From Pseudomonadota bacterium (GTDB lineage: Bacteria > Pseudomonadota > Alphaproteobacteria > Rhizobiales > Rhizobiaceae), in contig JAEWPB010000049.1 of NCBI GenBank assembly GCA_023399465.1, positions 1 through 41,288 of the forward strand: 41,288 nt of DNA, given 5' to 3'. Position numbers and translations under genes: made by a program. Below the pieces are notes generated by a model. It had not been told where the DNA came from, searched no databases, and was given only the letters and a program-made list of their open reading frames with translations. Shown piece by piece: positions 8,290 through 16,394 of the stretch (position 1 is its first letter; each line of letters opens with the position of its first letter).

Positions 8290-9198
8290 ATGGACATGCA
8301 AACTTCGTTTCTCGACCGGCTGTTCGAAAGCGGTCTGCTGATCGATACCGGCGTCGATGGTCTTTATGGCCGTAGCGGCCAGTTCGAAGACGTCATCGCC
8401 GCATTCGAACGGATGATCGATGCCTATGGCGGGGCCGACGGGGCCGAGGCCATGCGCTTCCCGCCGGGCATGAACCGGGCCTTCTTCGAGAAGAGCGGCT
8501 ACATGAAGAGCTTTCCGCAACTGGCCGGAACGGTTCACAGTTTCTGCGGCAGCGAACTCGACCACATGAGCCTTCTCCAGTGCATGGAAGTCGGCGACGA
8601 CTGGACCAAGGGACAGGAAGCGACCGACATCGTGCTCACGCCGGCGGCCTGCTATCCGCTCTATCCGACGGTCGCCCGGCGCGGACGGCTGCCGAAGGGC
8701 GGCGGCCTGTTCGACCTCCAGTCCTACTGTTTCCGGCACGAGCCCTCCAAGGATCCGGCCCGCCAGCAGCTGTTCCGCATGCGCGAATATGTCTGCATGG
8801 GCACGCAGGAGGATGTCACCGAATTCCGCCAGACCTGGATGGACCGTGGCGTCAGGATGATGGAAGCGGTCGGGCTCGAGGTCGAAATCGACGTTGCCAA
8901 CGATCCGTTCTTCGGCCGTGCCGGCAAGATGCTTGCAAACAACCAGCGCGACCAGAACCTGAAGTTCGAGCTGCTGATCCCGATCACTTCGGTCGCGAAG
9001 CCGACGGCCTGCATGAGCTTCAACTATCACCAGGATGCATTCGGTGCGAAATGGGGCCTGGAACTGGAGGACGGCAGCGTCGCCCATACCGCCTGCGTCG
9101 GCTTCGGTCTGGAGCGCATCGCACTGGCGCTGTTCCATCACCACGGCCTCGACGTGAAGGAATGGCCTGAAAACGTCCGCAAGGCGCTGTGGGGCTGA
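8290..9198 (+). CDS. Amino acid:[carrier protein] ligase (atypical seryl-tRNA synthetase homologue)
   Basis: A 302-residue class-II synthetase-like catalytic domain without the N-terminal coiled-coil tRNA-binding arm of SerRS. Motif 2 is CFRHEPSKDPARQQLFRMREY and motif 3 is GFGLERIALALF. A Cys-Glu-Cys metal set is visible: C121 (TPAACYP), E166 (MREYVC) and C269 (HTACVGFG), the spacing of zinc ligands in the archaeal-type SerRS and Bll0957-like enzymes. The family, characterised in vitro in Bradyrhizobium and Agrobacterium, activates a small amino acid with ATP and transfers it to the phosphopantetheine arm of a carrier protein instead of to tRNA. The carrier gene two positions upstream is the expected partner. 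The start ATG follows GGGGTGAGACCAA. The biological product of this family is not known. Confidence 0.92.
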   Translation: MDMQTSFLDRLFESGLLIDTGVDGLYGRSGQFEDVIAAFERMIDAYGGADGAEAMRFPPGMNRAFFEKSGYMKSFPQLAGTVHSFCGSELDHMSLLQCMEVGDDWTKGQEATDIVLTPAACYPLYPTVARRGRLPKGGGLFDLQSYCFRHEPSKDPARQQLFRMREYVCMGTQEDVTEFRQTWMDRGVRMMEAVGLEVEIDVANDPFFGRAGKMLANNQRDQNLKFELLIPITSVAKPTACMSFNYHQDAFGAKWGLELEDGSVAHTACVGFGLERIALALFHHHGLDVKEWPENVRKALWG

Positions 9199-9206
9199 CG
9201 GGCGGC

Positions 9207-10175
9207 ATGTCGGCAGTATTCCCAGACATCGAACCGGCGCGCTATGTGTCGCATGCGCTGCATTCCAGCGAGCGCATGTGGCCGGAGACGAACTGCTACG
9301 TGGACCTGTGGATCGAGGTGCTCGCCAACTGCGGCGTTGCCCCTGAGGCCATGCTCGGCTTCACGCTCGTCCAGGATTTCGAGGGCGACCAGTTCACCTT
9401 CTTCAAGGTGCCGCTCGAGGACCTCGAGACCCTCTACGGCATCCGCTGCACCGAACTGGCGATCTTCGACAACGTCGAAAATCACGTGCTGACCCAGATC
9501 GGCCGCGGTCGCCTCTGCCTGCTCGAGATGGACAGCTACTTCATGCCGGATACCCAAGGGGTCGGCTACCGCCGCGAGCACGGCAAGACGACGGTTGCGA
9601 TCAACCGCCTCGACACCACCAACCGCCGGATGGACTACTTCCACAACGGCGGTTACTTCCGCCTTGAGGGCGAGGATTTTGACGGGGTGTTTCAGAAGCA
9701 TCTCGGCGAGAAGGATCCGCCCTTCCTTCCCTATACGGAGTTCGCGAAGTTTCCTGCATCATGGCCCGAAACCGGTCACGCCAGAACCGAGGCCATGCGC
9801 TTGCTGTCAATGCATTTTGCCCGGCGGCCCGGGAGCAATCCGATCAGGCAGTTCGCCAAAGTCTTCCCGGCCCAGGTCGAGGCAATCGCGGATCGTCCCT
9901 TCGATTTCTTCCATAAATATGCGTTCAACACGCTTCGCCAACTCGGTGCCAACTTCGAACTGGCGGCAACTCACCTCGAGTGGCTGTCGGGCGAAGGTGC
10001 TTTGGTCGGCCCGGCCGAGCGTGCGCTGAAGATTTCGGAAGTGGCGAAGTCGGTGCAGTTCCAGCTGGCGCGCGCGGTCAGCCGCAAGAAGTTCGAGCCG
10101 CTTGCTGCGGCGCTCGATCCCGCGGCCGATGCCTGGGATGGGCTGATGGAACAGCTCGAGCAGAAGCTCGGCTGA
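9207..10175 (+). CDS. DUF1839 family protein
   Basis: A 322-residue soluble protein of a family with no assigned function that I recognise as DUF1839. Notable segments are ETNCYVDLWIEVL near residue 20, EGDQFTFFKVPLEDLE, a conserved LLEMDSYFMPDTQGVGYR (about 105-122) and KTTVAINRLD followed by YFHNGGYFRLEGEDF. These look like an enzymatic or binding core with several conserved acidic and aromatic residues. The C-terminal third is helical. Its fixed place directly after the amino acid:carrier protein ligase suggests it is the acceptor-binding or transferase component that takes the aminoacyl group from the carrier; this is inference. An alternative GTG start at 9189 would overlap the ligase stop. 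Confidence 0.85.
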   Translation: MSAVFPDIEPARYVSHALHSSERMWPETNCYVDLWIEVLANCGVAPEAMLGFTLVQDFEGDQFTFFKVPLEDLETLYGIRCTELAIFDNVENHVLTQIGRGRLCLLEMDSYFMPDTQGVGYRREHGKTTVAINRLDTTNRRMDYFHNGGYFRLEGEDFDGVFQKHLGEKDPPFLPYTEFAKFPASWPETGHARTEAMRLLSMHFARRPGSNPIRQFAKVFPAQVEAIADRPFDFFHKYAFNTLRQLGANFELAATHLEWLSGEGALVGPAERALKISEVAKSVQFQLARAVSRKKFEPLAAALDPAADAWDGLMEQLEQKLG

Positions 10176-10182
10176 GGAAGGA

Positions 10183-12663
10183 ATGGCAGTGACAGGACGG
10201 CTTTCGCCAATCGGCGCCGATGTCAGGCTGCTCGCCGCCGGCTGGCATATGGTTCTGACCGCTGCCGGCGCCCATGAACGGCCGGAGGATGTGCCGGCTG
10301 CCGCCGAACGCGTTGCCGCACCTGTTCCCGGTACGGTGGCGGAAGCGTTGGAGAAGGCAGGACGGTTCGACCGCCATGCGCCGGTTCCCCTCGACGGGCA
10401 GGATGCCTGGTATTTCCTGACATTGGCGGACGAAGCTCCCGGACCGGCCATCCTGCGCTTCGACGGACTTGCGACCATCGCCGAGGTCTTCTTCAACGGC
10501 GTGCCGGTGCTTTCCTCGCAGAGCATGTATGAAGGCCATGATGTGCCGGTCGAACTGACCGGCACCGATGAACTGGCGATCTGCTTCCGGGCGCTTGCTC
10601 CGCATCTCGACAGGTCCGGGCCGCGGGCGCGCTGGCGGCCGCAGATGATGAACAGCCAGGGCCTGCGGCTCATCCGCACGACGACGCTCGGCTACATGCC
10701 CGGATGGTGTCCGGAAGTGCATGCCGCCGGCCCGTGGCGACCGGTATCGCTGATCCGGCCCGGAAGATTGCGCATTGCCGGTCTTTCCCTGACATCCGAA
10801 CTGACCAGCGAAGGCGACGGGATCGTCAGCCTGTCCTTCACCGCCGACGCGGAAGGTGAAAGCATCGTTCTCGTCTGCGGCGGCCGCGAACAGGCCGTGG
10901 TGCGCGGCGAGGATGGCGTCTATTCGGCGACCCTGCGTTTGTCCGAGGTCGAGCCCTGGTGGCCGCATACCCACGGCAGTCCTGTCCTCCATGATGTCGC
11001 GCTGCGCATTGACGGCGAGATCCATCCGCTCGGGCGGACCGGATTCCGGCGGGTGGAAATCGACCGGGGCGCGGCGGGAGACGGTTTTTCCCTGCACGTG
11101 AACGGCGAACCGGTCTTTTGCCGCGGGGCGGTCTGGACGAGCGCCGATATCGTCCGCCTTCCCGGACTAAGGTCCGACTACGAGCCATGGCTGCGGCTGT
11201 GCGCCGAAGCCGGCATGAACATGATCCGGGTTGGCGGCACCATGGCCTATGAGACACCGGATTTCTTCGCGCTCTGCGATGAACTGGGCCTGATGGTCTG
11301 GCAGGATCTCATGTTCGCCAATTTCGACTATCCGGTCAGGGATGAGGCGTTCCTGGCTCATGTGGCCGCGGAAGTGCAGCACCTTCTGTCCGGGATCGGG
11401 GCAAGCCCGTCATTGGCAGTGCTCTGCGGTGGCAGCGAAATCTACCAGCAGGCCGCCATGCTCGGTCTGCCGGAGCGTTTCTGGACGGGGCCGCTCACCG
11501 AAGAGGTGCTGCCTGGGCTGGCGGCAAAGCTGCGTCCTGACGTGCCCTATGTGGCGAATTCGCCGAGCGGCGGCGCAATGCCCTTTGCGCCCAATGCCGG
11601 CGTCACCCACTATTACGGCGTCGGCGCCTATTGCCGGCCGCTCGACGACGCCCGCCGCGCCGACGTGCGCTTTGCGGCCGAATGCCTTGCCTTCGCCAAT
11701 GTACCGCAGCAGCGCACGCTCGACCGGCATCTGCCGGTCCCGCCGGTGCACGATCCGCGCTGGAAGGCGCGCGTTCCTCGTGACCGGTCTGCGTCCTGGG
11801 ACTTCGAGGATATCCGCGACCATTACCTGCAGGAGCTCTATGGATCGGATCCGGCACGTTTGCGGAGGGAGGATCCCGGGCGCTATCTCGATCTTTCCCG
11901 CGCGGTCACCGGCGAGGTCGCCGAAGCCTGCTTCGCCGAGTGGCGCCGCGGGGCGTCGCGCTGCGGTGGCGCGCTGGTCTGGACGCTTCAGGATCTGCTG
12001 CCGGGTGCCGGTTGGGGCATCATCGATGCGACCGGCGAGCCGAAGCCGATATGGTATGCGTTGAAGCGCGCCTTCAGGCCGGTGCAGGTATCGCTGACGG
12101 ACGAAGGCACCAATGGGCTTGATGTCCATGTATTGAACGAAACGGCCGTCGCGCTGGATGTCGAGCTCGAGGTGACTTGCCTCCGAGCCGGTCAGCAGCC
12201 GGTGGTCGGCGGCAGGCGCGAGCTGCTGCTGGAACCACGAACCGGCGCTAGACTGCCGGCCACCGACCTTTTCGGCGCCTTTTTCGATACCACTTACGCC
12301 TTCCGCTTTGGACCACCGTCGCACGACGTGACGGTGGCGCGGCTGCGGGACAAGGAGAGCGGGGCGATGCTCGCCGAAGCCTTCCACTTTCCGCTGGGGC
12401 GCCGGGCGGCGTTTCATGATGCGGCAATCGAGGCCCGTGTCGTGAAGGAAGATGGCGGCTTTGTGCTGGAGCTGTCGACCGATCGGCTGGCGCAGTCGGT
12501 GCATGTCGACATCGACGGCTACCGGGCGACCGATGACTGGTTCCACCTTGCCCCCGGCGTGCCGAAGCGTATCGTTCTGCATGCGTGTCCCGGTGTCTCC
12601 ACGGACGATCCGCCCACCGGAGAAATCGTGGCGGCGAGCGGCACGCGCCGCTGCCGCTTCTGA
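10183..12663 (+). CDS. Glycoside hydrolase family 2 (beta-mannosidase-like) protein, atypical active site
   Basis: An 826-residue protein without signal peptide, so probably cytosolic. The layout is that of beta-mannosidase-type GH2: an N-terminal jelly-roll (VPGTVAEALEKAG ... DAWYFLT ... LRFDGLATIAEVFFNG), immunoglobulin-like domains, a TIM barrel (NGEPVFCRGAVWTSADI; GMNMIRVGGTMAYE; LMVWQDLMFANFDYP) and C-terminal Ig domains. The expected acid/base glutamate is E419 in LCGGSEIYQQ, where GH2/clan GH-A enzymes normally have Asn-Glu; here the Asn is Ser. The putative nucleophile is E500 in RFAAECLAF. The segment GGALVWTLQDLLPGAGWGIID is typical of the family. AGGAAGGA precedes the start, 7 nt after DUF1839. 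It is the last gene of the operon and is convergent with the response regulator. Confidence 0.85.
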   Translation: MAVTGRLSPIGADVRLLAAGWHMVLTAAGAHERPEDVPAAAERVAAPVPGTVAEALEKAGRFDRHAPVPLDGQDAWYFLTLADEAPGPAILRFDGLATIAEVFFNGVPVLSSQSMYEGHDVPVELTGTDELAICFRALAPHLDRSGPRARWRPQMMNSQGLRLIRTTTLGYMPGWCPEVHAAGPWRPVSLIRPGRLRIAGLSLTSELTSEGDGIVSLSFTADAEGESIVLVCGGREQAVVRGEDGVYSATLRLSEVEPWWPHTHGSPVLHDVALRIDGEIHPLGRTGFRRVEIDRGAAGDGFSLHVNGEPVFCRGAVWTSADIVRLPGLRSDYEPWLRLCAEAGMNMIRVGGTMAYETPDFFALCDELGLMVWQDLMFANFDYPVRDEAFLAHVAAEVQHLLSGIGASPSLAVLCGGSEIYQQAAMLGLPERFWTGPLTEEVLPGLAAKLRPDVPYVANSPSGGAMPFAPNAGVTHYYGVGAYCRPLDDARRADVRFAAECLAFANVPQQRTLDRHLPVPPVHDPRWKARVPRDRSASWDFEDIRDHYLQELYGSDPARLRREDPGRYLDLSRAVTGEVAEACFAEWRRGASRCGGALVWTLQDLLPGAGWGIIDATGEPKPIWYALKRAFRPVQVSLTDEGTNGLDVHVLNETAVALDVELEVTCLRAGQQPVVGGRRELLLEPRTGARLPATDLFGAFFDTTYAFRFGPPSHDVTVARLRDKESGAMLAEAFHFPLGRRAAFHDAAIEARVVKEDGGFVLELSTDRLAQSVHVDIDGYRATDDWFHLAPGVPKRIVLHACPGVSTDDPPTGEIVAASGTRRCRF

Positions 12664-12664
12664 T

Positions 12665-13714
12665 CTAGGCGAAGCTGATCCGGTTCAGCAGCAGCACCAG
12701 CTCGCTCTGGCGGTTGGTCTGGGTCTTGCGGAAGACGTTCTTCAGATGGAAGGCGATCGTCGTCGGCGCAATGCCGAATTCGTCGCCGATTTCGTCGAGC
12801 CGCTTCCCGTTGGCCAGCGACACGCAGAGCTTCGCTTCCGAGGGCGTCAGGCCGTACATCTTGCGTACGGCTTCCGCCGACAGTTCGCGACGGCGGTCGG
12901 GATCGATGAGCAGTGCCGCGGCTTCCTCGCCGTCAACGCCGGTCTGTCCAAGACGCAGGAAATGGATCTGCACGGGGTTGCCGTAGTCGCGTGGCATCAG
13001 CACGCCTTCTTCGAGTTCCACGCCGCGCAGGATCGTGGCCAGCGCTTCGCGAAACCCCTGGGTCGCGGCCCGGTTGATACCCGTCAGCCCGGCCGACGTC
13101 TTGATGATGGCGTCGCCGTCGGCAATGATCGCCCGCGCCGTCTCGTTGGCGCGCACGACCCGGCCGGCCGCATCGAGCAGCACGAAACCGGTCACCAGGC
13201 GATCGAGCGACGCCGCAAGCGCATCGACGGTGTCGCGGATACCGCGCTGCAGGTCCTCGGCAAGCGAGAGGCGCAGCACCTCCTGCGACCGCTCGACGCT
13301 GTCGCGTATGCGACCGACCTGGGAAAGCCGCGCCTTGATGCGGGCCAGCATGATATCGTAGTCGATCGGCTTGATCAGATAGTCGTCGGCGCCCGCAGTC
13401 ATCCCGCGGATCATGTCGGCCCGGCCAGCCAGCGCAGTGAGAAACAGGAACGGAACTTCGGCGAGATCGGGATGTTCGGCGCGGATCGTCTCCATCAGGC
13501 CGTAGCCGTCGAGATCGGGCATGGTGATATCGCACAGGATGAGGTCGGGACGCTCGTGTTCAAGTAGGCCCAGCGCCTCGCGGCCGTTGCCGGCTTCAAT
13601 TACACGGTAGCCCACCGATTCCAGCTCCTCGACGATATCCGCGCGCAGATCGGCCTCGTCTTCGACGCAAAGGATGAGCGGGCTGTAGAATTCTTCGTCT
13701 TTTTCGGTTGTCAT
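12665..13714 (-). CDS. Two-component response regulator, REC-PAS-like-LuxR HTH
   Basis: A 349-residue transcription factor. Residues 11-130 form a receiver domain with the acidic pair E18/D19, phospho-acceptor D62 (LILCDITMPD) and the conserved lysine in DYLIKPID. A coiled linker (RIKARLSQVGRIRDSVERSQEVLRL) leads to a PAS-like middle domain (LDRLVTGFVLLDAAGRVVRANETARAI). The C-terminus is a LuxR/NarL helix-turn-helix (LTPSEAKLCVSLANGKRLDEIGDEFGIAPTTIAFHLKNVFRKT). It starts inside the kinase stop codon region with a 4-bp ATGA overlap, so kinase and regulator are a coupled pair. The stop codon lies 1 nt from the stop of the convergent GH2 gene. Targets are not shown; the adjacent RTX and carrier operons are reasonable candidates. 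Confidence 0.9.
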   Translation of the reverse strand: MTTEKDEEFYSPLILCVEDEADLRADIVEELESVGYRVIEAGNGREALGLLEHERPDLILCDITMPDLDGYGLMETIRAEHPDLAEVPFLFLTALAGRADMIRGMTAGADDYLIKPIDYDIMLARIKARLSQVGRIRDSVERSQEVLRLSLAEDLQRGIRDTVDALAASLDRLVTGFVLLDAAGRVVRANETARAIIADGDAIIKTSAGLTGINRAATQGFREALATILRGVELEEGVLMPRDYGNPVQIHFLRLGQTGVDGEEAAALLIDPDRRRELSAEAVRKMYGLTPSEAKLCVSLANGKRLDEIGDEFGIAPTTIAFHLKNVFRKTQTNRQSELVLLLNRISFA

Positions 13715-15858
13715 GACAGCAACATCGGTTCTTCGGTTCGCAGCAGCGGAATATTCAGGGTGATGGAGGTTCCCCGGCCTTCCTCGGATTCGACGTGAAT
13801 GTCGCCGCCGTGGAGCCGGGCAATTTCTCGCGCGACGTAAAGGCCGATGCCGGTGCCCTGTACGCCGGCTGCGGTGCGGGCACGGAAATAGCGCCCGAAG
13901 ACGCGCGGCATCTCGTCGGCGGGAATGCCGACGCCATTGTCCTCGACGCTTAAGGCCACGTTGCCGCTATCCACATAGCCCTTGATGCGGATCTCGGTGT
14001 CGGCAGGGGAATACTTCAGTGCATTGGTAACCATGTTGTCGATCACCTGGTCGATCAGGATGGGGTCGCAACTGACTTCCTTGGGGAGCTTGTTCAGGTC
14101 GAAACGGATCGCCCGCTCGGGGTGCAGTTCGCGTTGGCGCTCGCAAAGCTCCTGGACGATTTCGGCGAGGTTGATCGGTTGCGGCCGGAATTCGATCTCG
14201 CCGGCATCCATGCGCGCCGCATCGAGCGTTGCTTCGACAAGCCCGGCGAGGCGGCTGGCGGCGGAGCGGATCTTCAGCGCACGGCTGGCGACTTCGTCAG
14301 GCGTCATGGCCGCACCTCGGCGCAGCATGCGCTGGGCACCGGAATCGATGATGGCAAGGGGCGTGCGGAATTGGTGCGAGACCATCGAGACGAAGTCGGT
14401 ATAGAGCTGGCGCAGGTTCTGTTCGCGGGCGAGCGCGTTTTCCAGAGTTTGCGCGGCGCGCTTGTAGGTGGTGATGTCGGCAAGCCGCAGCACGGTCGTG
14501 CCGTTCGGGACCCGCCTCAGCGTGACCATCAGCCAGGCGCCGTTCTTCAGCTCCAGTTCGGTGGTCTGCACGGTCTCGCGCCTGTCGTCGGGCAGTTGCC
14601 CGCTTGCTGCGGTCCATCCGTCGAACACTGGATTGGAGAGGATTTGTGCGATCGGCGTGCCTGGCCGGAACAGCGAAGTCTCGTCGGGGATCAGCGACTG
14701 CATGTGCGCGTTCGCGGCAATCAGCATGCCGCGGGCGTCGAAAGCGGCAAAGCCGTCCGGGGCGGTGTTGATGGCGGAGCGAAGCTGCTGTTCCGTCTGA
14801 TGCAGCGTCGCGGTGCGCTCGCGCACGAGTTCCTCGAGCCGGGTCCGGTGTTCGACGAGTTCGAGATGGTTGCGATAGCGCTCGCTGACATCGCGGGCGA
14901 TGATCACCCCGCCGATGATCCTGCCATCGGAGAGAATCGGGAAGCTGTATTTTTCCAGATACTTGTCGAAGGCGGGCATATAGTGGGCGGGGGTCAGTGC
15001 CGTTTGGCCCTGCAGGGTCTGCTCGACCATGCGGGTCACCACGTGATCCTCGGGAAGCGAGAACGCTTCGAGGATATGCTTGCCCACCACCTCCTCGGCC
15101 GACGGACCGAAAATGGCCGCGATGCCGCTGTTCCAATGGGTGCAGCGCAGTTCGGTATCGAAGGCGACGATGCCGTCCCCGCTTGCCTCGAGGACCTGGT
15201 GCAGGAAGTGCTTTTCCTGGCGTAATCGCGTATCGGTGACGCTCGCCTTGTTCAATGCGCTCAGCAGTCGCGCAATGAGAAAGAGACCGCTGACTAGGAT
15301 GCCGATGATGAACATGATCACTTCGATCAGCGCGTTCTTGTAGACATCGCGCTTCGCGCCGAGCCGCATGTTTTCGGCTACCATTTTCGCATTCGTCAGA
15401 CTGCGCAGTGCTTCGACCTGCGGAACCAGGCGGTCGCGGATCACTAACTTGGCATCGGGGGCCGAGGCATCAAAAAACACCGGCTCCAGCGCGAGGAGTT
15501 CATTGTAGACTCCCTCCACGACGGCCCTTTCCTCGGCCGACAGGCGCTTTGGCAGCGAGCCTTCGCGCAGGACGGTAAAGCGGCTGACGGCGATGTCGAA
15601 ACGCAGGCGCAGGTCTTCCGGCGCCTCGTCGGTCGCCTTTGCGATCATCAGCTTCTGCAGCTCGAGTTGCGGATGCGTGAGGAACCAGAGAAGGTTCTCC
15701 CCTTCGCCGTTGTGCAGCTTCCGTTCGGTGTCGAGAAGCTGTACCAGCGCAAGAATGAGCAGCATGGTGAATGCCGCGATCGCGATGCTGATCGCAACGA
15801 TTTCCCGTCGTCTTCCGCTCCAGAAGTTCAACGGACTTCCAATGCCTTCAGCTGCCAT
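13711..15858 (-). CDS. Membrane sensor histidine kinase (TM-sensor-TM-PAS-PAS-HisKA-HATPase)
   Basis: A 715-residue kinase. Transmembrane segments lie at about residues 17-40 and 178-203, enclosing a roughly 135-residue periplasmic helical sensor region. Two PAS domains follow (LEASGDGIVAFDTELRCTHW, about 225; INTAPDGFAAFDARGML, about 362). HisKA contains the phospho-accepting H495 (SMVSHQFRTPLAI). The HATPase domain shows the N box (DNMVTNALKYSP), G1 (DNGVGIPADEMP) and G2 (GTGIGLYVAREIARLHGG). The start overlaps the upstream periplasmic sulfite-oxidase-fold gene by 31 nt and its stop overlaps the response regulator, giving a three-gene signalling operon. I infer that the upstream protein presents a signal to the periplasmic domain. 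Confidence 0.92.
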   Translation of the reverse strand: MAAEGIGSPLNFWSGRRREIVAISIAIAAFTMLLILALVQLLDTERKLHNGEGENLLWFLTHPQLELQKLMIAKATDEAPEDLRLRFDIAVSRFTVLREGSLPKRLSAEERAVVEGVYNELLALEPVFFDASAPDAKLVIRDRLVPQVEALRSLTNAKMVAENMRLGAKRDVYKNALIEVIMFIIGILVSGLFLIARLLSALNKASVTDTRLRQEKHFLHQVLEASGDGIVAFDTELRCTHWNSGIAAIFGPSAEEVVGKHILEAFSLPEDHVVTRMVEQTLQGQTALTPAHYMPAFDKYLEKYSFPILSDGRIIGGVIIARDVSERYRNHLELVEHRTRLEELVRERTATLHQTEQQLRSAINTAPDGFAAFDARGMLIAANAHMQSLIPDETSLFRPGTPIAQILSNPVFDGWTAASGQLPDDRRETVQTTELELKNGAWLMVTLRRVPNGTTVLRLADITTYKRAAQTLENALAREQNLRQLYTDFVSMVSHQFRTPLAIIDSGAQRMLRRGAAMTPDEVASRALKIRSAASRLAGLVEATLDAARMDAGEIEFRPQPINLAEIVQELCERQRELHPERAIRFDLNKLPKEVSCDPILIDQVIDNMVTNALKYSPADTEIRIKGYVDSGNVALSVEDNGVGIPADEMPRVFGRYFRARTAAGVQGTGIGLYVAREIARLHGGDIHVESEEGRGTSITLNIPLLRTEEPMLLS

Positions 15859-16394
15859 GCCCAGCGCTGATCGATGCGCTCGTCCTGAAGTTCAGGATGG
15901 TCGTCGCGGGGATAGACGACCCAGAGCGGGCCCTTGTCGCGTGCGGTCAGCAGTTGGCCGTCCATGCGCATGGCGAAGATCACGTCGTATTCGTGAAAAT
16001 CCACCACCGGGATCTCGATCGTATAGTCATTGAGTGCCCGGGCCACGACTGTCCTGGCTTCTTTCGCGCCGACCGCGGCCATGACATCGCGCGCAAGGAC
16101 GCCCTCGAACGAGCGCGCGCCGCCATCGGTCCAGACCGTTGATGTCTTGACTGTAGTCAATCCAAGTTTTTCCAGCATTGCGAGATCGAAGGCGGCAGAC
16201 TGCTCCTGGTTGGATGTTCCTATATTCCCGGTAATCTCCAGTATCACGGGACCTTGCGGCTGACCGAGATCGCTTGCGGATACGGTAATTTGGGAAAGAA
16301 ACAGTATAGCTGCCGAAGTCCATGCGAGTATGAAAAACAAGACGACTTTGCTCTCACGCCGTCGAAGGTCATTCGCGCCTATGTAATGGATCAA
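15828..16394 (-). CDS. Periplasmic sulfite-oxidase-fold (molybdopterin-binding-like) protein lacking cysteine
   Basis: A 188-residue protein with an N-terminal hydrophobic export segment (about residues 17-36) and a likely cleavage or anchor near VSASD (37-42). The mature part resembles the oxidoreductase molybdopterin-binding (SUOX) fold: LEITGNIG, AMLEKLGLTTVKTSTVWTDG, FEGVLARDVMAAVG, DYTIEIPVVDFHEYDVIFAMRMDG and KGPLWVVYPRDD, ending RWAWQLKALEV. There is no cysteine anywhere in the protein, so the molybdenum-coordinating cysteine of true sulfite oxidases and YedY is absent. A cofactor-free binding role is therefore more likely than catalysis. It is the first gene of the kinase/regulator operon, suggesting a ligand-sensing partner of the kinase. 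Confidence 0.8.
   Translation of the reverse strand: MIHYIGANDLRRRESKVVLFFILAWTSAAILFLSQITVSASDLGQPQGPVILEITGNIGTSNQEQSAAFDLAMLEKLGLTTVKTSTVWTDGGARSFEGVLARDVMAAVGAKEARTVVARALNDYTIEIPVVDFHEYDVIFAMRMDGQLLTARDKGPLWVVYPRDDHPELQDERIDQRWAWQLKALEVR

Noticed and set aside
15828..16394. SUOX-like protein as a molybdenum enzyme subunit.
   Set aside because: It has no cysteine to bind molybdenum and no partner haem or membrane anchor subunit; it is operonic with a sensor kinase.
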